Made by a program: the position numbers and the translations under genes | In this document: positions 15,611-24,023 of the stretch, piece after piece | How positions within the stretch are numbered: the stretch's first letter is position 1 | How the letters are laid out: every line of letters begins with the position of its first letter | The notes under the pieces: generated by a model | Seen by the model: the letters and a program-made list of their open reading frames with translations, nothing else | The model's database searches: none | What the model was told of the DNA's origin: nothing | NCBI GenBank assembly: GCA_030144725.1 | Contig: JASKMD010000030.1 | Span: forward strand, 6,823,210-6,887,209 | Reading direction: 5' to 3' | Length of the DNA stretch: 64,000 bases | Source of the DNA: Haematococcus lacustris | Lineage: Eukaryota > Chlorophyta > Chlorophyceae > Chlamydomonadales > Haematococcaceae

Positions 15611-17065
15611 GCCGGCAGGTGCGCGTCGGGTCTCGCATGTCTGGCCTCTTGTATCTGCCTGTTTTCCTCGTCGTATTCGTTGCGCTTTGCCATGTAGTCC
15701 AGGTGTGCCGTGATGAGCGGCGCCGGTTCGAGAGTGGGGTGCCAGTGTACTCGTATGAGGTCCGAGTGCGCTGACTGGCGCATGGTTGTCTTGAAGTCAT
15801 TGCTGCCGAACTTGCATATAGGGCACAGCCAGTATCCTGGTTCCTTGTGTCCTGACAGGTGGGCTTCCTCTAGGCAGGCTGGGTGGTAGGCCCTCTTGCA
15901 GTTGTGGCACGTTGGGCTGTCTCCTCTTGGTAGCCAGCACAGCTCACAAGTGCATACGTCCTTAGCCTCTTCCCTGCTGATGGTCTCTATGTGTGTGGGT
16001 GTATAGCCTTCTTCTGCACATAGTGGTAATGCCCATCTATCTATGACTGTGGGCTTCCAATGCACCTTGTAGTAGTTTTCCTTGTTGATGCCGTCCCATT
16101 GCCAGCCATCTATGCTGGTTATGGCCTCTTGGTGGCCGTACATGGCCCCTAGTATGCAGCCTAGGTTCTTGGGTTTACATCGGCAGGCTTTATCCACCTT
16201 CCAGCTGGAGAGTCCTGGGAGGTCAAGGCCTACTATGCGCACTATATCCTGCGGGATAGTTTGGGTCTGCCTGCCCTCATTGTTCCGTTTCGTGCCCGCC
16301 TTGGGTGGCGTGGGCTTCGTTGGGGCCGATTGTGTTGCTCGTTGCTCTCGTTTCAGCAGTCGTGAGCTCGTCCTAGTGGCGTCATGGGCTGCGGGTGCCG
16401 CTGCGGCCCGGTCCGCCGTTGCTGGTTGCGTTGCGTGCATGGCCGCATACGCTTTCATATCCATATAGCGAGTTCTGGTGTCTGGCACTGCGGGTGTGGG
16501 CGCAAGTTCCGTGAGGCCCGCGGCCCATGTAGTGATTTTGCGTTGGTCGGGCGGGAGGTCGAGTGATGTGTTGCGACTGTCTCGGATGGCACGCGTGGCG
16601 GTCGCGTCTGGGCATGAGGGTTGGGCCGCCATGGCCGCAAGTTTGTTGAGGGCGATGATGTGCTTCTGCTTGACCTTTTTTCCGTACTTCGATGTGAGCA
16701 TGCTACCGGTGATAATGTGTGTGTTGTCCTTGCAGCTGAGTTCAGAGGCGTGCTGGATGCCTAGGCTTTTGAGGCAGGTGATGCTGGCGCTGACGACATC
16801 GTGTGCTTGAGAGCTGCTGGCCTGTGTGATGAGGCGGCCGAGTGTTTGGCATTCCTCATGATAGAGAGGTAGCCCCTCTTCCGTGGCCGATAGCCCGGAT
16901 ATATAGGCATAGACTAGCTGCCGTGCCCTAAGGGTGTGATGAAGGAGGGTGAGCATGCGGTGTCCTTGTGTGCTAGCCTGGGTATTGAGCCATGTGATTT
17001 GTTTGTGCAGCATGCTCCTCGAGATGTGGGCGTGTGCCACATCTGTGGACTGGAGGCTGTGTGTG
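15611..17065 (-). mobile_element. Non-LTR retrotransposon (LINE) copy A, 3' part with PHD-like finger
   Basis: One open minus-strand frame continues the coding region of LINE copy B. After the post-RT region it reads a Cys-rich finger at about 15815-15960: C-x-C-x2-C, then CHNCKRAYHPAC, then WLCPIC. This spacing is that of a PHD (C4HC3-type) finger, which usually reads histone H3 tails. Two similar short motifs, KVHWKPT (about 16060) and RVHWHPT (about 15735), flank the finger. No restriction-like endonuclease or RNase H motif is visible before the gap. Bases 16440-17065 are nearly identical to 24024-24649 of copy B (one C/T difference seen). The upstream end is cut by the LTR element at 17064. 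Confidence 0.8.
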
Positions 17066-17497
17066 TAACGGAGCTGAGACCAGGGAGCCTGTGAGGGCGG
17101 GAGAACGAGACAGGACCCGGGGTCAGATAGAGTTCTGAGCCAAGGTTACAACATAGCAGAGATGACCAACAGAGCACGGCTTACCTGTGAGGGCGGGAGA
17201 ACGAGACAGGACCCGGGGTCAGATAGAGTTCTGAGCCAAGGTACCTGTCTCTGCCCTCACAGAGCCTTAAGTACTCAAAACCATTCACATTCTTAGTCAT
17301 CCACGTGTAAAGGGAAAAGGTGTACGTAAACTGTGAACTTCTGTGCTCGGTGCATCCGCCTAGGTTCGGAGCACCTTGCACAGAGAACAACAGAAGCATC
17401 CACTGTAAGAAAAGAACAAGTACCCAGTTCGCTAAAGATCAGACATGCAAGTCAGTTTAAAAGATGCAAGCCGCCCATGCTGCGCATGTCCACTACA
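17064..17497 (-). repeat. 3' LTR with an internal 96-bp insertion
   Basis: It is 434 bases long, begins TGTAACGGAG and ends CCACTACA. Relative to the other LTR it carries an extra 96 bases (about 17146-17241) that repeat the segment CCTGTGAGGGCGGGAGAACG onward. The rest looks identical by eye. Confidence 0.9.
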
Positions 17498-17522
17498 TTC
17501 ACCCCCCCTGGAAAAAAGATGT
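17498..17522 (-). promoter_or_regulatory. Polypurine tract next to the 3' LTR
   Basis: The minus strand reads TTTTTTCCAGGGGGGGTGAA directly before the LTR start, the position and composition expected for the plus-strand primer of an LTR element. Confidence 0.7.
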
Positions 17523-17538
17523 TTAGCCTCTAAACATG

Positions 17539-20500
17539 CTACCTGCGCTTCTTAGGAGCCTTAGCTTGCTTGCACTGATGACAGAGCCAGGCACCACGAG
17601 GCACAGAACGAAGTGGGGGTGACAGGCACGTGATGTGAAAACCCTTGTCGCATTGATCACAAAGCAACATCGGAGGCCGCGGTGAACGGCTGGCGCAGAC
17701 TTGGCAGGCAGGGTCGTCGTCAACCGGGGCATGATGGCGGGCGGTGTAATCCCGGATTAAGGCGGCGACCGCGTCCTGCTGCGCGAGTGCTGGGCCCCAC
17801 TCCCAGGAGTTGAAGGAGTCGTCGTAGCCAGCCCACTTGATGAGGTACTGAAAGGCGTGCTGCGCGTCGTTCCAGCGACGGCCCAAGATGGCTTCCACCG
17901 TGAAGTAAGCCTCGCCGTCGATGATCACGGGCGAAGGCTGAAGCTCCACGGCGCGCTCAGGGAAAGAGGAGGAGGAAAGGTAGGGCCGTAGGCGGCTGAT
18001 GTGGAATGTGGGGAGGATACGCATGGAGGGAGGGAGGTCGAGCTTGTAGGAGACCGGGGAGTGCTTGGCCAGGACCTTGAAGGGCCCCACAAAGCGAGGT
18101 TGGAGCTTGGCGCTGTTGACAGCAGTCTGCAGGTTCAGGTTGGCACAGCTGAGCAGCACCAGATCACCGACCTCAAACTCCTCATGGCGGCGGTGCTGAT
18201 CAGCATGCAGCTTCTGGGTGTCAATGGAGCGCTGCAAGGCTGAGCGGGCGGCGGTAAGGTTGTTGCGCATGGAGGTGACGAAGTCCTCAGCTGCCTGGCT
18301 GGGCACAAGGGTGGGAGGGGGGAGCATAAGGGCAGAGGGTGTGGTGGGGTGTTGGCCGTAGTTGAGGTAGAAGGGGGTGAAGCCGGTGCCAGCGTGCTCA
18401 GAGCTGTTGTAGGCAAACTCCACGGCCGCAAGGTGCTGGTCCCAATCAGACTTGTGGTCGTTGACGTAGGGCCTCAGCATGTCCTCCACTGTGCGGTTGG
18501 CACGTTCTGTCTGGCCGTCGGTCTGGGGGTGGTAGGCAGAGGAGAGGAGGAGCCGGGTGCCGGTGAGGTGGAAGAGGGAGGTCCAGAAGTCAGAAGTGAA
18601 CTTGGGGTCACGGTCAGAGATGATGGCCTCCGGCAGGCCGTGGTGCTTGAAGATGTGGTCAAAGAAGAGGCGGGCGGTGTCGTGAGCGGTGGCGGTGGTG
18701 GTGGTGGGGATGAGGTGGATCATCTTGCTGAGCTTGTCGACGACGGTGAAGATCATGGTGTGGCCGCGGGGAGTGGCTGGAAGGGGCCCAATGAAGTCCA
18801 TGCTGACCTGCTGCCAATTGCGGGAGGGGATGGGGAGGGGCTGTAGCAGGCCAGGGGGCAGCTGGTTGGTGGCCTTGTTGCGCTGGCACTTGTCGCACGT
18901 GCGCACGTACTCCTGGACGGTCTTGTGCATCTGCGGCCAATAGAAGTGACGTTGCAGCCGCTCCAGAGTCTTGGCACGCCCTAGGTGGGCAGCGGTGTGG
19001 GCGTCATGAGCTTCATGCAACAGCTGGGCGCGGAGAGGGGAGGAGGGGATGTAGAGGCGGGGAGGGGTGGAGGTGGTGTAGAGGCGACCTTCAATGACCT
19101 GCAGGTGGGTAGGGCTGGAGGGTGAAGGAGGGGAGAGGGCCTGGGACAGGGCTGCTTGGTAGGCCGGGTCGTCGGGCGCATGGCGGTCAAAGGTGGAGAA
19201 GAAGGAGGGGTCAGGGTCAACGATGGAGAGGGCGGTGAGTTGGTGGTCAGGGCGACGGGAGAGGGCGTCCGGCACGGTGTGGTGCTTGCCAGCCTTGTGC
19301 ACAAAGGTGATGTCAAACTCCGCAAGGCGCTGGGTCCACCGCATCTGGCGCCCGGTGAGGTTGGACTGGGTGAGCACATGGGTGGTGGCGCTGTTGTCAG
19401 TTTCCACAATGAAGGGACGACCCAGTAGGTAGTGGCGCCAGGTGGTGAGGGCATGGAGCACAGCCAGGAGCTCACGCTCATGGGCTGGGTAGTTGACCTG
19501 AGCCGGGTTGAGCTTGCGGCTCTCGTAGGCCACCACGTACTCGGCGCCGGAGGAGTCCTGTTGGGTAAGCACGGCACCAATGGCAAAGAGGGAGGCGTCA
19601 GTCTTGACGGTGAAGGGGAGGGAGAAGTCAGGGGGGCGCACGACGGGGGAGCTGGCCATGGCTGCCTTGATGTCGGCAGAGGCACGCTGCTCAGCCTCGC
19701 CCCAACGCCATGGCTGCTCGTCACGCAGCAGGTCGGTGAGAGGGAGAACACGGTGGGCATGGTGGTGTAGGAGACGCCGGTAGTAGTTGGCGGTGCCGAG
19801 GAACGACCGTAGCTGGTGCTTGTCCTGTGGGGCAGGCCAGTCCAGCACAGCCTTGACCTTGGTGGGGTCTGGCTGGATGCCGGCGGCGGAGACGACGTGG
19901 CCCAGGAAGTCCACGGTGTCCAGCCAGAATGCGCACTTGGCCAGGTTAGCGCACAGTTGGTGCTTCCGCAAGAGGGAGAGGGTAAGGTGGAGGTGGCGCT
20001 CGTGGTCAGCAGCTGACTTGGAGAAGACAAGGATGTCATCTAGGTAGACAAGCACGAAGTCATCTAGGTGGGGCTTGAAGACATCGTTCATGAGCTGCTG
20101 GAAGGTGGCTGGGGCATTGCAGAGGCCAAAGGGGAGGACAGTGAACTCATAGTGCCCGTACCGGGTGCGGAAGGCGGTCTTGGGGATGTCGTCCTCAGCC
20201 ACCCTGATCTGGTGGTACCCAGACCGGAGGTCGATCTTGGAAAAGACCTGGGCACCTGACAGCTGGTCCAGCAGATCATCGATGCGGGGGAGGGGGGTAA
20301 CGGTTCTTGAGGGTTTGCTGGTTGAGGGCACGGAAGTCCACACAGAGGCGCAGGCTGCCGTCCTTCTTGCGCACGAACAACACAGGGGCAGCAAAGGGGG
20401 AGGTGGATGGCCGGATGAAACCCTTGGCCAGGAGGTCGTCCAACTGCTTCTTCAGCTGGTCCAGCTCTGGCTGCGACATGCGGTAGATGGGCCGGGGGGA

Positions 20501-21976
20501 GGGGGCAGGGCCGGTGAGATGGATGGTGTGGTCCACGGAGCGGCGGGGCATGTCCTGGACTGCAGGCAGCTCCTTGGGAAAGACAGAGGGGTACTGCTGC
20601 ACCAGTGCTGCCGCCTTGGGGTGGAGAGGGGGTGGAGTAGGGGCAGGGGTGGAGGAAGAGGGTGAGGAAGAGGGGTTGGGTTGCTGGGTGAGCAGGGCCA
20701 TGAAGACCTCATCATGCCGCGCTGCCCGGCGGAAGCGTGGCGCCGACAGCAGGTTCAGCTGATCCGCTTGGAGTGGGGTGGGTGGGGGTGGGGTCAGAGT
20801 GTGGGTGGACCCGGCGTGATCCAGGCGTACGACGTTGTTGATCCAGTCCACACACGGGTTCTTGGCTGCCAGCCACGGCTTGCCGAGGACGATGTCAAAG
20901 GAAGGGTTGGGGATGTTAGCCATGGAGAGCTGCAAGCGATCGCGGTAGGTACCCATGCGGATGGAGCACGGTGGGAGGGTGTAGGTGGGTAGGGTAGTGC
21001 TCTTGGGGCCTGGGAGGAGGAGGCGACGGGGGGAGAGGGTGGTTGCCAAGTGCAGCCCATTGCGCATGAGGTACTGCTGGCTGACGATGTTGCCGGTGGC
21101 GCCGCTGTCCACCATGAACCTGGCTGGGTGACCAGCAAAGGTGCCATGGAGGATGATCAGCTCAGAAGAGGGGCTGCTGCCACTGGCAGACAGGGCAGTG
21201 AGCACGATGGGGGAGGGCGCAGCAGCGGGGGAAGGGGTGGGAGTGGGAGTGGGAGTGGGCGTGGGCGGGGAGGTGTGGGAAGGACAAGGAGCAGGAGGGG
21301 GACACGGAGGGGCAAGGGGAGGAGGTAACGACCGGGGAGCGAGAGAATCGGCCGGCGGCTGGTCCTGAACAGCCAGCACGGCAAAGGAGTTGACATGGAG
21401 GAAGGCAGGTGCATCAGCATTGGCACGCTGCAACACAGCTGGGCGGGCTGTCCGGCCAGGCTGGGGAGGGCGAGGAGGGCTGCCACCTAGAGCTGCAGGT
21501 AGGGGCAGGGAGAACCGCACGACCTTACGAGGTCGTCCCGGTGGCGTGGAGCCAGCCACAGAAGGCTGCTTCAGAATGCTGCCAGCAGGTCTAACATGCT
21601 GCAGGGGTAAGGGCATGAGTCTGCCAACCTGCAGGGAGGGCCGGCCAGCAGTGTCCGCCTTACCAGTGTACGGCTGGCAGGTGGAATGAAGACCAGGGTA
21701 GGAGGGTGTAGGGGCAGGGAGGAGGAAGTAAGGCGCGCGGTGGGGACGAGCGCACCGGGGAGGACAAGGAGAGGAGGTGGAAAAGCAGAGAGGCTGGGAG
21801 GGGGTGGTGGGATGGGGTGGGAGGTGGGAGGGGGTGGTGGGAGGGGGTGGTGGGAGGGTCCGGAAGGCGACGTCTAGCGGCGGTCCCCCTTCCGTGGGCC
21901 GCTGCTGACGTTTGGGCGGGGAGGGCGGATGGGGCAGTCCTTCATGGTGTGCCCCGCCTTGCGGCAGTAGAAGCAC
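17539..21976 (-). CDS. pol: Pol polyprotein: protease, RT, RNase H, integrase, chromodomain, PHD finger
   Basis: The frame overlaps gag by 103 bases and lies in the -1 frame. Aspartic protease: [12 protein letters not shown] at about 21100. [22 protein letters not shown] at about 20370, [13 protein letters not shown], and YLDD at about 20040. RNase [21 protein letters not shown] at about 19590 and [10 protein letters not shown]. Integrase: [17 protein letters not shown] and CDKCQ zinc region at about 18890-18990, the first catalytic Asp in MDFIGPLP at about 18795, IISDRDPKF at about 18600, and [11 protein letters not shown]. Chromodomain: [18 protein letters not shown] at about 17820. A PHD finger ([25 protein letters not shown]) occupies about 17560-17700, before a basic tail. 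A single extra base in the C6-T-C5 run (20286-20297) splits pol into two frames, which may be an inactivating indel or a sequencing error. Confidence 0.93.
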
Positions 21977-22803
21977 GCCTTGCTGTCCCGCAAAGCCGCA
22001 CGCTGAGCATCGGAGAGACGAGTGCCCCGGCTGCGGCTTGGGCTGGTGTGGAGCATGGCGTCCAGCTCCATGGGCACCGCGGCAGTCTCAGGGCGGGGAG
22101 GGCGGGGAGCGGAGGGAGGGCGATAGGAGGAGCGGGAGGTTGAGGTGGAATAGGAGATGGCGTCCACCCGATCCGCGATGGTGGAGGCTTCGGAGAAGGA
22201 GGTTGGCTCGCGCAGCTCCAGCTCACGCCGCACTGAGGGCTTGAGGCCCCGGATGAACCGGTCGAGCTGTTCGGCGGGCGAGAGGTCCGTGACCTCCAGG
22301 CAGAGCGCTGTGAACTCGCCAAGGTACCGCCGCACGGAGCTCGTTTGGGTGAGAGCTGCCAAGCGGTCCCTTGCATGGCGCAGCCGGTTGACAGGCGCGA
22401 ACTGCCGCTCGAACGCAGCGACAAAGCACGTCCAGGAGGTGAAAGAGCTGACGCTGCTGCGGTACCACAGGAGAGCATGGCCGGAGAGGAGGGTGGCGAC
22501 GTAGACGATCCGTTGGGCGTCCGTCAGCTCGGAGATTGTGAAAAAGAGATCCACTGCGAATAGCCAAGCCGCCACGTCCGTGGTACGGCTGCCAGAGAAA
22601 GTGGCGGGTGGATTGGTACGCGGCATACGCTGCTGAGGGGCAGGAGCGGGAGTAGGAGGAGGAGCAGGAGCAGGAGCAGGCGCGGGCGCCGCCGGAGTGG
22701 TTTGCTGCAGGGACAGTTGAGCGAGCTGTTGTTCCAGCCGCTGGATTGTGGCCTGCTGCTCCGAAAATACGCGTTGCATCTGAGCGATCTCTTCCGCGTT
22801 CAT
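21874..22803 (-). CDS. gag: Gag capsid-nucleocapsid protein
   Basis: 309 residues starting at ATG 22801-22803. The N terminus is a glutamine-rich coiled-coil ([20 protein letters not shown]) followed by an Ala/Pro linker. Next comes a retrotransposon gag domain (about residues 65-210: [20 protein letters not shown], later [15 protein letters not shown] and [18 protein letters not shown]), and a CCHC zinc knuckle near the C terminus ([14 protein letters not shown]). It packages the element RNA. The stop TAG 21874-21876 overlaps the hairpin of the frameshift signal. Confidence 0.93.
   Translation of the reverse strand: MNAEEIAQMQRVFSEQQATIQRLEQQLAQLSLQQTTPAAPAPAPAPAPPPTPAPAPQQRMPRTNPPATFSGSRTTDVAAWLFAVDLFFTISELTDAQRIVYVATLLSGHALLWYRSSVSSFTSWTCFVAAFERQFAPVNRLRHARDRLAALTQTSSVRRYLGEFTALCLEVTDLSPAEQLDRFIRGLKPSVRRELELREPTSFSEASTIADRVDAISYSTSTSRSSYRPPSAPRPPRPETAAVPMELDAMLHTSPSRSRGTRLSDAQRAALRDSKACFYCRKAGHTMKDCPIRPPRPNVSSGPRKGDRR
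21876..21916 (-). promoter_or_regulatory. -1 ribosomal frameshift signal at gag-pol
   Basis: On the minus strand the heptamer C-CCA-AAC sits in the gag frame at 21916-21910 and fits the X-XXY-YYZ rule. After a six-base spacer (GTCAGC) a hairpin AGCGGC/GCCGCT (21903-21898 with 21881-21876) follows. Pol is open in exactly the -1 frame across this point. Confidence 0.7.
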
Positions 22804-22881
22804 GGCGGCGCGGGATTAGCGGAGAGAATGCGGAGTGGGAGAGAGGAGCGGTGGAGTGGGAGAGACGAGGGAAGAGCACTG

Positions 22882-22906
22882 CGGTTCCCGAGAGAGAAGG
22901 CACCAA
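22882..22906 (-). promoter_or_regulatory. Primer-binding site next to the 5' LTR
   Basis: Just inside the LTR the minus strand reads TTGGTGCCTTCTCTCTCGGG. The TGG-start fits pairing to a tRNA 3' end (GGCACCA). The particular tRNA is not identified. Confidence 0.6.
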
Positions 22907-23244
22907 TGTAACGGAGCTGAGACCAGGGAGCCTGTGAGGGCGGGAGAACGAGACAGGACCCGGGGTCAGATAGAGTTCTGAGCCAAGGTACCTGTCTCTG
23001 CCCTCACAGAGCCTTAAGTACTCAAAACCATTCACATTCTTAGTCATCCACGTGTAAAGGGAAAAGGTGTACGTAAACTGTGAACTTCTGTGCTCGGTGC
23101 ATCCGCCTAGGTTCGGAGCACCTTGCACAGAGAACAACAGAAGCATCCACTGTAAGAAAAGAACAAGTACCCAGTTCGCTAAAGATCAGACATGCAAGTC
23201 AGTTTAAAAGATGCAAGCCGCCCATGCTGCGCATGTCCACTACA
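22907..23244 (-). repeat. 5' LTR of the chromovirus
   Basis: 338 bases, beginning TGTAACGGAG and ending CCACTACA, identical in plan to the left LTR without its 96-base insertion. It should contain the element promoter. Confidence 0.9.
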
Positions 23245-24023
23245 CCCTTCATCATGCACCCCATGGTGGGGGTGCGGGCTCGGCACTTTATCACAGCCTG
23301 CCCCACTGGTAACGCTTTATCAAGTACAGCCAGCTGCAAAACAGCGGGTGGGAGTTTGCAAGCAGGGTAGAGACAGATGGGGTCAGCATCTCTGTGCACT
23401 TCGTGCGCAGCTAGGCAGTCAAGGAGGCAGTGGAGCTGGCAGTTATAGGGCGTCAGCTCACAGCCACCAGCGACTTCAACCCAGCCACCCACATAGCAGT
23501 TGGGGTGGACCCAGGCGTCACCCAAGCCATCAAGGCACCGCATGCACAGCGGGACCCAGCCACGGGCCAGGTGCTGAGGTTGTGGGAGAGGGAGCTGACC
23601 AAGGGGCAGCTGAAGCATGACAGCGGGCTGACCAAAGACAAGCGGGACACAACTCGTTGGTCAGCTGCCATCCAGCCACAGCTGCAACAGCTGGCACCAC
23701 CCTGGACAGCCTCCAGGCCCACATCCAGGCCCTCAGGGCCACCGGGGGCCTGCTGTGGGAGGAGTACCTCAAGCCACGCTGGCGCCGGCAGCGGTTGGGG
23801 CTGCACCATGCCCAGGAGCCCGTCAATGAGGGCTTCTACAAGAAGGTATGGCCTGATACCTGACCCTCACCCTCACCCTTCTGCCCTGACCGCCCGGACC
23901 TGACCTGGTACCTGACCTAGTACCTGACCTGACCTGACCTGACCTGCAGGTGGTGGATGAAGTGGGTGTTATGCCAGCACTATGCCCGGGAGAGGGGAGT
24001 GGCGGTGTGGGCGGGGAGGGGTG
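23245..24023 (+). pseudogene. Fanzor/TnpB-like nuclease, RuvC-I part, broken
   Basis: The plus strand encodes GWEFASRVETDGVSISVHF, then AVGVDPGVTQAIKAPHA with the RuvC-I Asp (about 23490-23540), then ERELTKGQLKHDSGLTKDKR, then in another frame LQAHIQALRATGGLLWEEYL and RRQRLGLHHAQEPVNEGFYK. It has in-frame stops TAA 23310-23312 and TAG 23412-23414 and a one-base frameshift near 23690. A short intron of CCTGACC repeats (about 23865-23945) ends in CTGCAG. The next exon (MKWVLCQHYARERGVAVW) matches the start of the RuvC-II exon at 12.5 kb. The homology ends abruptly at 24023, where LINE sequence starts. Confidence 0.7.

Larger units (their letters stand above)
17064..23244 (-). mobile_element. 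Ty3/gypsy chromovirus LTR retrotransposon, near complete
   Basis: A 6.2-kb element lies on the minus strand. It has two LTRs starting TGTAACGG and ending CACTACA, a primer-binding site, a polypurine tract, gag, and pol in the order protease, RT, RNase H, integrase, chromodomain, PHD. The order RT before integrase defines Ty3/gypsy (Metaviridae-like), and the chromodomain places it among chromoviruses. The flanks (CTGTG at left, CCCTT at right) do not form a target-site duplication, although the left LTR clearly breaks LINE copy A. One frameshift in a C run of pol is the only lesion I see. Confidence 0.95.
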
